Source of the DNA: Flaviaestuariibacter flavus
GTDB lineage: Bacteria > Bacteroidota > Bacteroidia > Chitinophagales > Chitinophagaceae
Reading direction: 5' to 3'
NCBI RefSeq assembly: GCF_004337505.1
Contig: NZ_SJZI01000008.1
Span: forward strand, 482,767 to 546,766
Length of the DNA stretch: 64,000 bases
Below the pieces are notes generated by a model that ran no database searches, was not told the DNA's origin, and worked only from the letters and a program-made list of their open reading frames with translations. A program made the translations under genes and the position numbers. Shown here one piece after another: positions 7,561-19,100 of this stretch (its first letter is position 1; the number at the start of each line of letters is the position of its first letter).

Positions 7561-8603
7561 TACAACGTCGCCAGGTCGATTACGAACCGGTACTTCACAT
7601 CGCCACGCATCATGCGCTCATACGCGTTGTTGATGTCCCGGATATCGATCAGCTCCACGTCGGCAACGATGTCGTGCTCGGCGCAGTAGTCGAGCATCTC
7701 CTGCGTTTCGGGGATACCGCCGATCAGCGAGCCGGCAATGGAACGGCGCTGCATGATGAGGCTGAACACGGCCACCTGCGCGGGTTCCGGGGGCGCACCC
7801 ACGCAGATCATCACGCCATTGGTGTTGAGCAGGTTGAGGTAGGTGCCGTAGTCGTGCGGCGCCGATACGGTGTTGATGATGAAATCAAAATAACCGGTAA
7901 GCTGGCTGAGGATATCGGGATTGCTGGTGAGGGCAAAGCGGTGCGCACCGAGCCGCTTTGCGTCCGCCTCCTTGGAGGGCGAGTGACTCAGCATCGTTAC
8001 TTCGGCGCCGAAGGAGGCGGCAAACTTCACGGCCATGTGACCAAGTCCGCCCAGGCCGAGCACGCCCACCTTATGGCCCTTGCCCACCTTCCAGTGACGC
8101 AGCGGCGACCAGGTGGTAACGCCGGCGCAGAGCAGCGGCGCCACGGCTTTGAGGTCCAGCTTTTCGGAAACCTTCAGCACAAAATCTTCCGTTGTCACAA
8201 TCTGCTTCGAGTAGCCGCCATAGGTAACGGTCTTGCCGTCGCGCTCGTAAGCATTGTAGGTGCCCACCGAACCGTTTTCGCAATACTGCTCGAGGCCTTC
8301 CCGGCACTTGGGGCATTCGCGGCAGGAGTCGACGAGACAGCCGACGCCGGCGAGGTCGCCCACCTTGAATTTCTTTACGTGTGCGCCCACTGCGGTCACG
8401 CGCCCAACGATCTCGTGGCCGGGCACCATCGGGTAAATGGAGCCGCCCCATTCGTTGCGTACCTGGTGAATATCCGAGTGACACACCCCGCAATAAAGGA
8501 TCTCGATCTGTACGTCGTGCGGACCGGGCGCGCGGCGTTCCAGCTCAAAGTCGCGGAGCGGCGAGGCCGCGTCGTAAGCGGCGTATGCTTTTGTAATTGA
8601 CAT
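7560..8603 (-). CDS. Zinc-dependent NAD(P) alcohol dehydrogenase (YahK/CAD type)
   Basis: A 347-residue medium-chain dehydrogenase. Catalytic zinc ligands are visible in CGVCHSD and PGHE near the N-terminus, and the structural zinc site in CRECPKCREGLEQYC around residues 90-105. The nucleotide-binding fold carries GVLGLGGLGHMAVKFA. The set of motifs fits the cinnamyl-alcohol/aldehyde reductase branch (YahK, AdhC), which usually reduces aldehydes with NADPH. The frame stays open to 8978, but the ATG at 8603 starts the conserved MSITKAYAAYD region. It stands alone, convergent with the desaturase. The physiological substrate is unknown. Confidence 0.92.
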   Translation of the reverse strand: MSITKAYAAYDAASPLRDFELERRAPGPHDVQIEILYCGVCHSDIHQVRNEWGGSIYPMVPGHEIVGRVTAVGAHVKKFKVGDLAGVGCLVDSCRECPKCREGLEQYCENGSVGTYNAYERDGKTVTYGGYSKQIVTTEDFVLKVSEKLDLKAVAPLLCAGVTTWSPLRHWKVGKGHKVGVLGLGGLGHMAVKFAASFGAEVTMLSHSPSKEADAKRLGAHRFALTSNPDILSQLTGYFDFIINTVSAPHDYGTYLNLLNTNGVMICVGAPPEPAQVAVFSLIMQRRSIAGSLIGGIPETQEMLDYCAEHDIVADVELIDIRDINNAYERMMRGDVKYRFVIDLATL

Positions 8604-8681
8604 GTGTTGCTTGTTTTGTGGCGCCAAAATAAGCAAGGGCCAGATGCAGTAATGGTAGAGCAGCTTGCCTCCCGATTTTGG

Positions 8682-8689
8682 TATATTTG
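8682..8689 (+). promoter_or_regulatory. Bacteroidota-type -7 promoter element
   Basis: TATATTTG matches TAnnTTTG exactly and lies 13 bp before the ATG at 8703, so the leader would be very short. No clear -33 TTTG at the usual distance was found. Confidence 0.45.
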
Positions 8690-8702
8690 GATAAAGCCTT
8701 CC

Positions 8703-9275
8703 ATGAAAAACCTGTTCGCATTTCTCCTGCTGCTTCCCCTCTGCCTGCATGCACAGGAGCCGGCGCAGCCAGGAGCAGGCGCGCCCCGTACCGTTGCGAT
8801 CCGTTCGGCAAAGCGCTCGTTTTTCCCGGATTTCACCATCGACTCCCTCGTGGGCCAGCTCAACCGGCTTAACCGGAATCCCGGCATTCGTTTCTGCCGC
8901 AGCACGGAAGACGATTCGCCAACCGGCTTCTATGCCGACTACCTCGTCGATGTGGATTTCGATGTAAGGTTTGCTCACCTGGAGGCCCCGCCCCCTTCGG
9001 AAGCACGCCTTCGGTATCTGCAGCAGCCGGCAACGAAACAGAGCAACAACGCCGTGACCACCACCGCTAACAGCATGGCCTATTTACCCGAGCCACGCGC
9101 CGACTTCAAAATGAAAACCGGTGAAGGAGTCTGTACCGTGAAGATCCTGGAGCGGCGCGCCAATGAAAAGATAAAGCGCGAATACCTGCGGGCAGCATCC
9201 GACAACGACGATGCGCTCCGGTACCAGCTTGCGGCCGCCGCGATCAACTACCTGGTGCAGCGCTTCGCGAAATAA
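8703..9275 (+). CDS. Secreted hypothetical protein
   Basis: 190 residues beginning with a clear signal peptide (MKNLFAFLLLLPLCLHAQ, cleavage after HAQ). The mature part has no motif that I recognise; it contains the strings ADYLVDVDFDVRFAHLEAP and ANSMAYLPEPRADFKMKTGE. It is probably periplasmic. A TAnnTTTG box precedes it, and its TAA stop overlaps a possible ATG (TAATG) of the methyltransferase frame, so the two genes are likely co-transcribed. Confidence 0.75.
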   Translation: MKNLFAFLLLLPLCLHAQEPAQPGAGAPRTVAIRSAKRSFFPDFTIDSLVGQLNRLNRNPGIRFCRSTEDDSPTGFYADYLVDVDFDVRFAHLEAPPPSEARLRYLQQPATKQSNNAVTTTANSMAYLPEPRADFKMKTGEGVCTVKILERRANEKIKREYLRAASDNDDALRYQLAAAAINYLVQRFAK

Positions 9276-9313
9276 TGGCTACCTTGCCTGCCCCGCCCGG
9301 CGGGCAATTCTTC

Positions 9314-10084
9314 ATGAACAAAGACCTCATTTTCGACATCGGCATGCACGAGGGTGAAGACACCCGCTACTACCTGAAGCGGGGCTACCGCGTAGTAGCG
9401 GTGGAAGCCAACCCCCTCCTCGCCCGCAAAGGAGAGCAACGCTTTGCAAAGGCCATCGCCGACGGACAGCTTACGATCCTTAACGTGGGCGTAGGCGACC
9501 ACGAGGGCATCCTGCCCTTTTACATCAATGGCAAATACAGCGAGTGGAGCTCCTTCGACAAGGCTACCGGCACCCGCGACGGCACCCCTTTCAAAGTGAT
9601 TGAAGTGCCCTGTGTACGCACCGCCGGCCTTTTTGAAAAGTACGGCATACCGTATTACCTGAAGGTGGATATCGAAGGTTTCGATCATTACCCGCTGCGC
9701 GATATCAATGCGGAGGGCGACAAGCCGCGCTATGTCTCCTGCGAGGCAGTACAGCTCGAATGGCTCACCATCCTCCGCGACAAAGGCTATACGAAATTCA
9801 AGATGCTGCACCAGGGCTACGGTTACCGCCCCATCAACCTGGCGCTCGACGCCACCTGGTATTTCCCGAAGTACCAGGTGCTCCGCAACGGCATCAAGCG
9901 GCGCCTCCAGCGCTTCCTTCCCTTCCGGCACCTGCACGGATCCACGGGGCCCTTCGGCGAAGACACCAGGGGCTCCTGGCATACCTACGAAGAAGTAGCC
10001 GAATTCTACCGCGCCTTCTACCAGTACGAGAAAAAAGCACCGCTCAACACCGTAAGCTGGTACGACTTTCACGCTACCTTCTGA
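9314..10084 (+). CDS. FkbM-family SAM-dependent methyltransferase
   Basis: 256 residues with the features of FkbM-type methyltransferases: the SAM-binding start LIFDIGMHEGEDTRYYLK, the acidic end of strand 2 in VVAVEANPLL, and LKVDIEGFDHYPL after strand 4. Members methylate sugars or lipid-linked groups in surface polysaccharides and secondary metabolites; the substrate here is unknown. The frame could start at the overlapping ATG at 9275 (TAATG coupling), but MNKDLIFDIG at 9314 fits the family start better. It follows a secreted protein gene and ends at a strong terminator. Confidence 0.85.
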   Translation: MNKDLIFDIGMHEGEDTRYYLKRGYRVVAVEANPLLARKGEQRFAKAIADGQLTILNVGVGDHEGILPFYINGKYSEWSSFDKATGTRDGTPFKVIEVPCVRTAGLFEKYGIPYYLKVDIEGFDHYPLRDINAEGDKPRYVSCEAVQLEWLTILRDKGYTKFKMLHQGYGYRPINLALDATWYFPKYQVLRNGIKRRLQRFLPFRHLHGSTGPFGEDTRGSWHTYEEVAEFYRAFYQYEKKAPLNTVSWYDFHATF

Positions 10085-10107
10085 CCGATCGCACTAATGC
10101 AACTCAT

Positions 10108-10141
10108 AAGAAAAGCCTCCCGGAAACGGGAGGCTTTTCTT
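10108..10141. terminator. Strong bidirectional terminator
   Basis: A 15-bp perfect stem (AAGAAAAGCCTCCCG / CGGGAGGCTTTTCTT) with a GAAA loop, between convergent genes. Confidence 0.92.
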
Positions 10142-10164
10142 ATCGATACAGATACGAATGCCGG

Positions 10165-13100
10165 TTAACGGTCCAGGAGCACCTTGCTGGCAAAGCGCTC
10201 GCCGTTGAGCAGCGTCACTACCGTATAAATACCGTTGGCCGCAAAGCCGGGCACTTCTATATTGAAGGTGGTGGTACCCTGCGGCACCTGCTGCTGCCGG
10301 CTGGCGATCACGCGTCCGGCCGCATCAACAAGCACTACCTGCGCTTTTCCGCCGGTGGCGCTGCGCACCTGCAGCTTCACGGCACTCTTAACCGGGTTGG
10401 TCAGTACCGTTACCGCGTTTTCAACCGCCCCGTTATCCAGGGCCAGGTTCACCACATTGCTGTAGGTGAAGGAGCCGTTGTTATCGAGTTGTCTGAGGCG
10501 GTAGTACACTCGTGCGGAGCGGATGCCGCCGAGGTCGTCGTTGTAACCATACCGCTGCAGCGTGGCGAGGTTGCGGGCATTTACAAACCCGACCTGCTCG
10601 AAGCTGCGGCCATCAAGGCTGCGCTCTACGGCGTACCCGCGGAAGTCGGTCTCGTTGTCTACCGTCCAGCTGAGCGCCGCCGTGTTGCCGCGCTTCACAC
10701 CCGTAAAGGAGATGAGGTGCACCGGCAGCGGTGTTCCGAACACGACCTGGTAGGTTGCCGTCGGGCCCACAAAACCGGCCGCGTCGCGGAAGGCATACTC
10801 AAAGGCGATATTGGTGCTGCCGCGTTGGGACAGGATCGTCAGCTTCGACAAGTCGAAGGACGGGATCTCCCAGGTGCCGTTGCCGCTATTGTAGTAGCCG
10901 CATACACTGTTGCCGGTGTTGCTGCCCTGGCAGCCGCCTGCATGCAGCTGCACGCCGTCGTACACCAGCACGAAACCATCAGGACCACTAACCCCATTCA
11001 CCGTTCCGAAATACGAGCTGGGGTCGATCACGAGGCTGGTGTTGGGCGTGCCATCCGCGAGCGTCAGCGGAGACCCGCTGTTGCCGTCGCCGTCTGCCGC
11101 TGAAGGCGCACCCGGAATATTGCCACCGGACGCGAGACCGGTCATGATGATCCGGTAGTCGTAGTTGATCGCCGGGTTGAGGGTGCTCGCTATGTTGGCA
11201 TTGAGCACACTCGGGCTAGTAAACTGGTTGACGGCATAGCTCTTCGCATCGGCGACCGCCAGTTGCTCAACGGCGAAGTTGATAGCGGCTACACTTGCCG
11301 ATGCCAGGCTTACCGCCGTGCTGCCGTTGATGCTTCCGTCGCTGCCGCTGCCGCTGCCTTCACCGGTGTTGACCCAGTAGGGCGGCAGTGCCGCGACCGT
11401 CGCCGAGGGCGAGGTGGTGAGCAGCAGGGTGTAGTCGCCTGCCGAAAGGCCGGAGATGGCATAGCTGCCATCAGCAGCCACCGTGGCGCTGCCCGCCACC
11501 ATAGTGCCGTCGAGGGCCACCACGTAGAGCGTACCGCCGGCGTTGGTGCCCACACCGTTGATCAGGGCATCGGTGCTGCCATTGTAGTCGTCGAACACGC
11601 TACCGCTGATGGAGAGCGACAGCAGGGGCTGCCGTGCGATTCCGGTGCTGTTGCTTTCCACGTAAGCCGCATCAACGGTTGCATAGGTGAAGTCTACCTC
11701 ACTTGCATTGTTCACCGGATCAACCGATACAGCGGTGAGCGGGTTGCCAGCCGTGTTGGTGGCGACATACAGGCCGCCAGCGGGGAAGGTAGCAGCCGTA
11801 TAGGTGTTGGTGCCGGCCGTGCCGCCCGGCGTTGTTGCCGCCGTCACCGTGATGGAAGTTGCATTGGTCGGGAAGGACTTCAGGTGAATATATTTCACCG
11901 CGCCGCCGCTCAGGTCGGTGGCATCGCTGCCGCCGAAGGTGCCGGCAGGCACGGCAACGTTGATGGTGCCGCCCGGGTTGAGTTGCGGCGTCGCCACGGT
12001 GAGCGGCGTCGTTGCGGGGCGCGCATCGATACCGAAGTCGATCACGAGGGGCGCCGTTACCGCGGTGCTGATAGTATAGCGGCCGTTGGGCAGCGGGTCA
12101 CCGGCGGTGCCGTCGTCGCCTTCACCGGTATTCACCCAGTTGACCGCGTCGGGCAGCCCCTGCGTGGTTGCCGTGGGCGATCCTGCGAGCACGAGGCGAT
12201 AGGTGTTCACATCGCTGCGCAGCCCGTCGGCCGTGCCGAAGCTGTACGTGCCGCCGGTAACCGCTTTCGAAGCCACCACAGTGTTCGTTGCGCCGTCAAC
12301 GAGGTTGACATACAACTGGCCGCCGGCATTGGAGATGAGCGTGCCGTTGATCACCCCGTCATTGGCGCCGTTTACGTCGTCATAGATGGAGCCGCCAATG
12401 GTAATGTCGAGGATCGGGATCCGTCCCAGCCCGGTAGCGATACTTTCAACGCCGGCCTGGTCGATCGCGCGGAAGCTGATCTCCACGGTGTCGGCGCCAT
12501 CAATCGGGTCGATGAAGAAGGGATCGAGCGTACTGCCGCCGGCATCGGTGGCCACATAAATACCGCCTGCCGGGAAGGTCGCAGCCGTAAAGGTCTGCAC
12601 CGTCAGCGAACCGTTCGGGGTGGTCGAAGCGGTAACCGTTACCGCGTTGATCTTCGTCGGGAAGGAGATCACGTGCAGCCTGCTTACCTGGCCGCCGGCC
12701 ACATCAACAGGGTCGGAAGCCAGCGGGATGCCGCTTGCGATCGGGATGAACAGGTTGCCACCGGGGTTAAGCTTTGGCGTGGCCACGATAAGCGGCAGCG
12801 GCACCGGCCTTGCGTCGATACCGAAGTCGATCTGCGTGTTGGCAGCGATGACGCCGGCAAAGGTGTAGGCGCCGTCAACGGTGCCGTCGCCGGTAGTAGC
12901 CGGAATACCTTCCGCCGTATTCACCCACTGTGCCGACGGCAGTGCCGGCGTAGTGGCCGTGGGGCTTGCCGACAGCACCAGCTGGTAGCCGCTTACATCA
13001 TTACGCAGGCCGTCGGCCGTGCTGAAGGAGAAGCCGGGCTGTGCGGCCGTTACGGCTTTCGAAGCCACTACGGTGTTGTTGTAAACGAGGTTCACGTACA

Positions 13101-16100
13101 GCTGCCCGCCGGCGCTTGCAATGGGAGTGCCGTCGATGGTGCCGCCGTTCACATCGTCGTACACCGTGCCGGTAAGCAGCAGGTCGCTCAGCGGCTGACG
13201 TGCCGTGCCGGTAATGGTGCTTGCCTGGCCCGCGTTATCGATTGCATGGAATGCGAAGTCGACATTCACCGCTCCGTCAACCGGGTCGACGGTGATGGCC
13301 GACGTGGGATTTCCGTTGCTGCCAGTAGCTACATACACGCCGCCTGCGGGGAAAGTAGCACTGGTGTAAGAAAGCGGTCCGGGTGTGCCGCCCGGCGTTG
13401 TGGAAGCAGCCGCGAAATTCACAGTCGTCGCATTCGTGGGGAAGCTGGCGATCCGGATAAAGCTGACCACACCACCGCTGATATCATTGGCATCCGAAGC
13501 CACAAACGTGGATGCGGGGATCGTGACGAGGTTGATGCCTCCGGGGTTCACCTGGGTCACGGCCGTCGTAATGAAGGCAGGTACCGGGAGCGCGTCGATG
13601 GCGAAGTCGATCACCCGGTTGGTGGTAACAACACCGCCGAATACGTAGCGGCCGTTGGGCACCGGATCGCCGGCGGTACCGCTGACCCCCTCGGCGATAT
13701 TCACCCAGTCGGCGGGCGCGGGAAGCCCCGGCGTGGTGGCGGCAGGCGAAGCGGCAAGTACCAGCTGGTAGTTTGCCACATCGCTCCGCAGGCCGTCGGC
13801 CGTACCGAAGCTGAAGGTGCCGTTGGAGAGCAGCTTGCTGCTCACTACGACGCCCGACTGAACGTCCACCAGGTTCACATACAACCGGCCGCCTGCATCG
13901 GAGATAGGTGTGCCGTCAATGCGTCCATCGGTGAGGCCGTCCACATCATCGAACACCGTACCCGTGATCAGCAGGTCGCTGAGCGGCTGCGCCGCAACCG
14001 CCGTATTGTTGCTTTCCACGCCGGCATTGTCCACCACGCGGAAGGGAACGGTTACGGTTACTGCGCCATCAAGCGGATCAACCAGTATGGCCGTGGTCGG
14101 GTTACCCGAAGTATTGGTAGCCACGTACACACCACCTGCCGGGAAGTTGCCCGGATTATAGGTGCTTGTAGTTACCGGACCACCCAAAGCATTGCTGCCG
14201 GTAAGGGTGATCGAGGTGGCATTACCCGGGATGGCCGTGATATGAATGTAGCTGATGGCACCGCCGCTGATATCCACCGCATCGGTGCCGCTGAAGGTTG
14301 CAGCCGGGATCGTTATGTTGTTGGTGCCGCCCGGGTTGGTCTGTGTAACCGCTGTCGCCGATACCGCCGTCGGCTTCCCGTCGATACCGAAGTCGATTAC
14401 AGCCGGACTTGTCACCGCGCCGCCGAAGCTGTAGCTGCCGTCCGCACCGCCGTCGCCCGAAGTGCCGCTGAGACCTTCGGCCGTATTTGCCCAGGCCGAG
14501 CTCGGAAGCACCGGAGTTGTACCGGTGGCGCTGTTGGTGAGCACGAGCGTGTAGTTGCCCACATCGTTGCGCACGCCGTTGGCGGTGCTGAAGCTATAGG
14601 TGCCGTTGGTGAGAGCCTGCGAAGCCACTACTACCCCACCGCTCACCAGGTTCACATAAAGCTGGCCGTTGGCGTTGGAGATCGGCATTCCGTTGATGGT
14701 GCCGCCGTTGGCATCGTCGTATACCGTACCGGCTATTACCAGGTCGGAAAGCGGCTGCTGCAGGGTAGCCGTGTTGGTGCTTTCGAGCCCGCCGTTGTCC
14801 ACCACGCGGTAGGAGATCGCGATGGTGTTGGCGCCGTCCACCGGGTCTGCGAGTATCGCGGTGGCGGGGTTGCCCGACGCGTCGGTGGCAATGTAAACCC
14901 CACCTCCCGGGAAGGAGCCCGAAGTATAGGTAGCCGTGGTCACCGCGCCGCCGGGGGTGGTGCCCGCGGTGACCGTGATCGAGGTCACATTGGTGGGGAA
15001 AGCCGTGATATGGATGTAGCTGATCTCACCACCGTTGGCCGCATCCGGATCGGTGCCGCTGAAGGAGGCAGCGGGAACCGTGATGGTGTTGGTGCCGCCG
15101 GGATTCACCTGCGCGGGCGCGGTGCTGCTGTTCGCAACCGGCCGGGCATCGAATCCAAAGTCGGCATTGGTGATACCGCCCGAGGAAAGGTTTACCACCA
15201 GCTGGCCGTCGGCCGGGGCTACGATGCTGCCGCCGATACCCTCGCCGGTATTCACATAGCCGGCGGGCAGGGTGGCGGTGCTGGAGCCGGCACTGGTCGT
15301 CAGCGTCAGTGTATAGGTGGCGCTGCCCAGGCCCGCGATCACGTAAGTACCGTTTGCCTGTACGGGAGCCGATGCCGCTACGTTGCCCAGGTTGTCAACC
15401 GCATTTATATAAAGCTGGCCGCCGAGACTGGTACCGACACCGTCGATCTGGTTGTCGGTGAGGGCGTCAACGTCATTATACACCGTGCCGGAGATAGCCC
15501 CGAGCACGAAGGGCACCGTGGTTACGGCAGCATTGCTTTCATAACCGGCGATGTCGAATACCGTGTACGGGAAAGTCGCCGATACGGCGCCGTTGGCCGG
15601 GTCGACCTTGAGGGCATCAACCGGCAGCAGGAAGCCCGGACCATCTGTGGGAATATAGAGACCGCCCGTGGGGAAGTTGGCAGACGTGTAGGTCTGCGTG
15701 GTAGCCGTGCCGCCATAGGACGTGGCTGCCAGAACCGTTATGGATACCGCGTTAGCCGGGAATGCCGTGAGGCGCACATAGGCGATCTCACCATTGACAT
15801 CCGGGTCGGTGCCGGGGAAGGAAGCCGAGGGAATCGTCACCAGCGCGTTTCCGCCCGGGTTGTTTTGCGCCGTGATGGTGCTGCTCGAAGCGGTCGGGAT
15901 CGCATTGACGCCGAAGAAAAGCGTTTGGGTTGTCTGCACATTGCTCAGCGCAACGCTACCATTCGCGCTGCCGTCGCCTGTGTTGCTGTTGCCCTCGGCG
16001 GTGTTCACCCAGCCCGCCGGCAGGTTCGATGCAGTTGCGGTTGCCGTAGTGGCGATCACCACCGTGTAATTGCCACCGCTTACGATGCCGTTGGTGGTGC

Positions 16101-19100
16101 TGAAGCTGAAGGTGCCCGCAGTGCCGCCGGCCGTCGGCAGGGCCTGGCTGGCAAGTACGGTGCCACCGCTCACCAGGTTGACATAGACCTGCGTTCCACC
16201 CACACTGCCTGCGGGTGTGCCGTTGATGATGCCGTCGAGTGTTCCATTGGCATCATCGTAAAGCGTGCCGGCGATGGCCAGGTCGGTAAGCGGCTGCCGT
16301 GCGATGCCGCTTGTCAGGCTTTCGCGGCCCGAGTTGTCGATGGCGGTGAAGATTAAGTCAACATTTACTGCGCCGTTAACCGGGTCTACCGTGATGGCGG
16401 AAAGCGGGTTGCCATTGCTTGCTGTGGCTACATACACCCCTCCCGTTGGGAAGTTGCCTGCATTATAGGCAAGCGGAACAAAAGGCCCGCCTACCGAAGT
16501 AGCCGCCGAAGCGAAACTTACCGTGGTGGTGTTGGCGGGGAAAGCCGTGATATGAATAAAGCTGACGGCGCCGCCGCTGATATCGTTTGCATCCGAAGCC
16601 ATGAATGTGGACGCAGGAATCGTAACGAAGGTGGGGCCACCCGGGTTTACCTGGGGCGTAGCAGTCGTGAGCGTCGCCGGAACGGGCAGTGCTTCGATGG
16701 CAAAGTCGATCTGCTGCGCCGTAATGATGGCGCCGCCGAAATTATAGGTACCGTTGGCCGTCGCATCGCCGGATGTGCCGCTCACCCCTTCGGCCATATA
16801 TACCCAGCCGGCGGAGGGCAGCGTGGCGGTATTTGCCGAAGGGCTGCTGGTGAGTACGAGGCGATACGACACATTGTTGAGCACACCGTCGGCCGTGCCG
16901 AAACTGTAGCTGCCGTTGGCGATGGCCTGCGAGGCTACCACCGTGTTGTTGGAGGCATTGACAAGGTTGACATAAAGCTGGCCGCCGGCATTGGAGATCA
17001 GTGCGCCGTCGATGACACCGCCGTTCACGTCGTCATATACCTTTCCGGAGATGGAGAGGTCGCCGAGCGGCTGGCGGGCAATGCCGCTGCCGTTGCTTTC
17101 CTCGAGCGCGTTGTCAATCACTTTGTATACGAAGTCAACATTTACTGCGCCGTTCACCGGGTCTACTGTAATGGCCGACGTCGGGTTTCCGGCCGTATTG
17201 GTGGCAATGTAAACACCACCGGCAGGGAAGGAGGCGGCTGTATAAGTCAAGGCACCGGGAGCACCGCCGGGCGTTGTTGCGGCCGACGCAAAATTCACCC
17301 GGGTGCTGTTGGAGGGGAAAGAGATAATGTGGATGTAATTGATCTGGCCACCACTCACGTCATTGGCATCGGAGCCCGAGAACGTCGACGCGGGGATAGA
17401 TACCGTAGCCGTGCCGCCCGGGTTCACCTGCGTAGCGGCGGTGGTGAGGGTCGCCGGGATCGGCAGCGCATCGATACCAAAGTCCACCTGCTGCGACGTG
17501 GTCAGCGCGCCGCCAAACAGGTAGCGTCCGTTCACGTTGGCGTCGCCGGCAGTGCCGGGCAGGCCTTCACCCGTATTGACCCATCCCGAAGAGGGCAGCA
17601 CCGGCGTTGTGGAGGCAGCACTGCTGGTCAGCACCAGCGCATAGGTAGTAACGCCATTCTGCACGCCGTTGGCGGTGCCGAAGGAATAGGTGCCGTTGGT
17701 CAGCGCCTGCGACGCCACCACCGTGTTGTTGCTGGTGTTGATCAGGTTCACATACAGCTGCCCGCCCGCCGACGACACCGGCGTGCCGTCGATCAGGTTG
17801 TCGGTTGCGCCATCGGCGTCGTCGTAAACCGTACCGGTGATCGTGAGGTCGCTGAGCGGCTGCCGGGCAGTGCCGGATGTGTTGCTTTCCTTGCCGGCGT
17901 TGTCGATCGCCGTATAGGTAAAGTCCACGCTCACCGCACCGTTCACGGGATCTGCCGTGATTGTGGCGGTGGGATTGCCGGCCGCATTGGTCGGGATATA
18001 GATACCACCGGCCGGGAAGGTGCCGACCGTATAGCTCACCGTACCGTAAGTGCCGTTCACCGAAGTGGCGGCATTCGATACGTTCAGCGTAGTGGTATTG
18101 GTGGGGAAGGACGTGATATGGAAGAAGCTCACGGCGCCGCCGCTGATGTCGGTTGCATCCGAAGCGCTGAAGGTGCTGGCGGGAACCGTAACCGTTGCGG
18201 TACCGCCCGGGTTCACTTGCGAAGCCGCAGTGCTGAGCGGCGCCACCGTGGGCAGCGCATCGATACCGAAGTCGATCACGGTATTGGTGCTGATGGCTCC
18301 GCCGAAGCTATAGGTACCATCACCGGTGCCGTCACCGGTGGTGCCGGTGCTTCCTTCAGCGGTATTGGTCCATGCGCCGTTGGGCAGGCCGGCCACCGTT
18401 GCGGCGGGCGATGCGGCAAGTACCAGGCGGTACGTGCTCACGCTGCTCATCAGGCCATCGGCGGTAGAGAAGCTATAGGCACCGCCACTGACTGCCTTCG
18501 AGGCCACCAGCGTGTTGGTGGTGCTGTTCACCAGGTTTACATAGAGTTGTCCGCCCGCATTGGAAATGGGGAAGCCGTCGATGGTGCCCGCGTTCACGTC
18601 GTCGTAGACATTACCGGACAGGGTCAGATCGCTGAGCGGCTGGCGGGCGATGCCGGTGTTATTGCTTTCCTTACCCGCGTTGTCCACCACCTTATAAGCG
18701 AGGTCTACGGTCACCGCACCATTAATGGGGTCTACCAGCACATTGGTGGCAGGGTTGCCCGCAGTGTTGGTGGCTACATACACACCGCCAGCGGGGAACG
18801 TAGCGCTGGTATAGGTTGTGGTCGTTACCGCGCCGCCGGGAGTCAGGGCACCGGTGAGCGTAATGGAAGTGACATTGTTCGGGAAGGTTGTGATAAGAAT
18901 ATACGAGATCTGCCCGGCGTTGTTCAGGTCCACCAGGTCGGTGCCGCTGAAGGTCGCCGCCGGGATCGTCACATTATTGGCGCCGCCGGGGTTCACCTGC
19001 GTTGTGGCCGTGGTGATGCCGGTTGTTGTGGGTCTTGCATCGATACCGAAATCCACGACCGTATTGCCGGTTACCACGGCGCCGAAGCTGTAAATACCGT

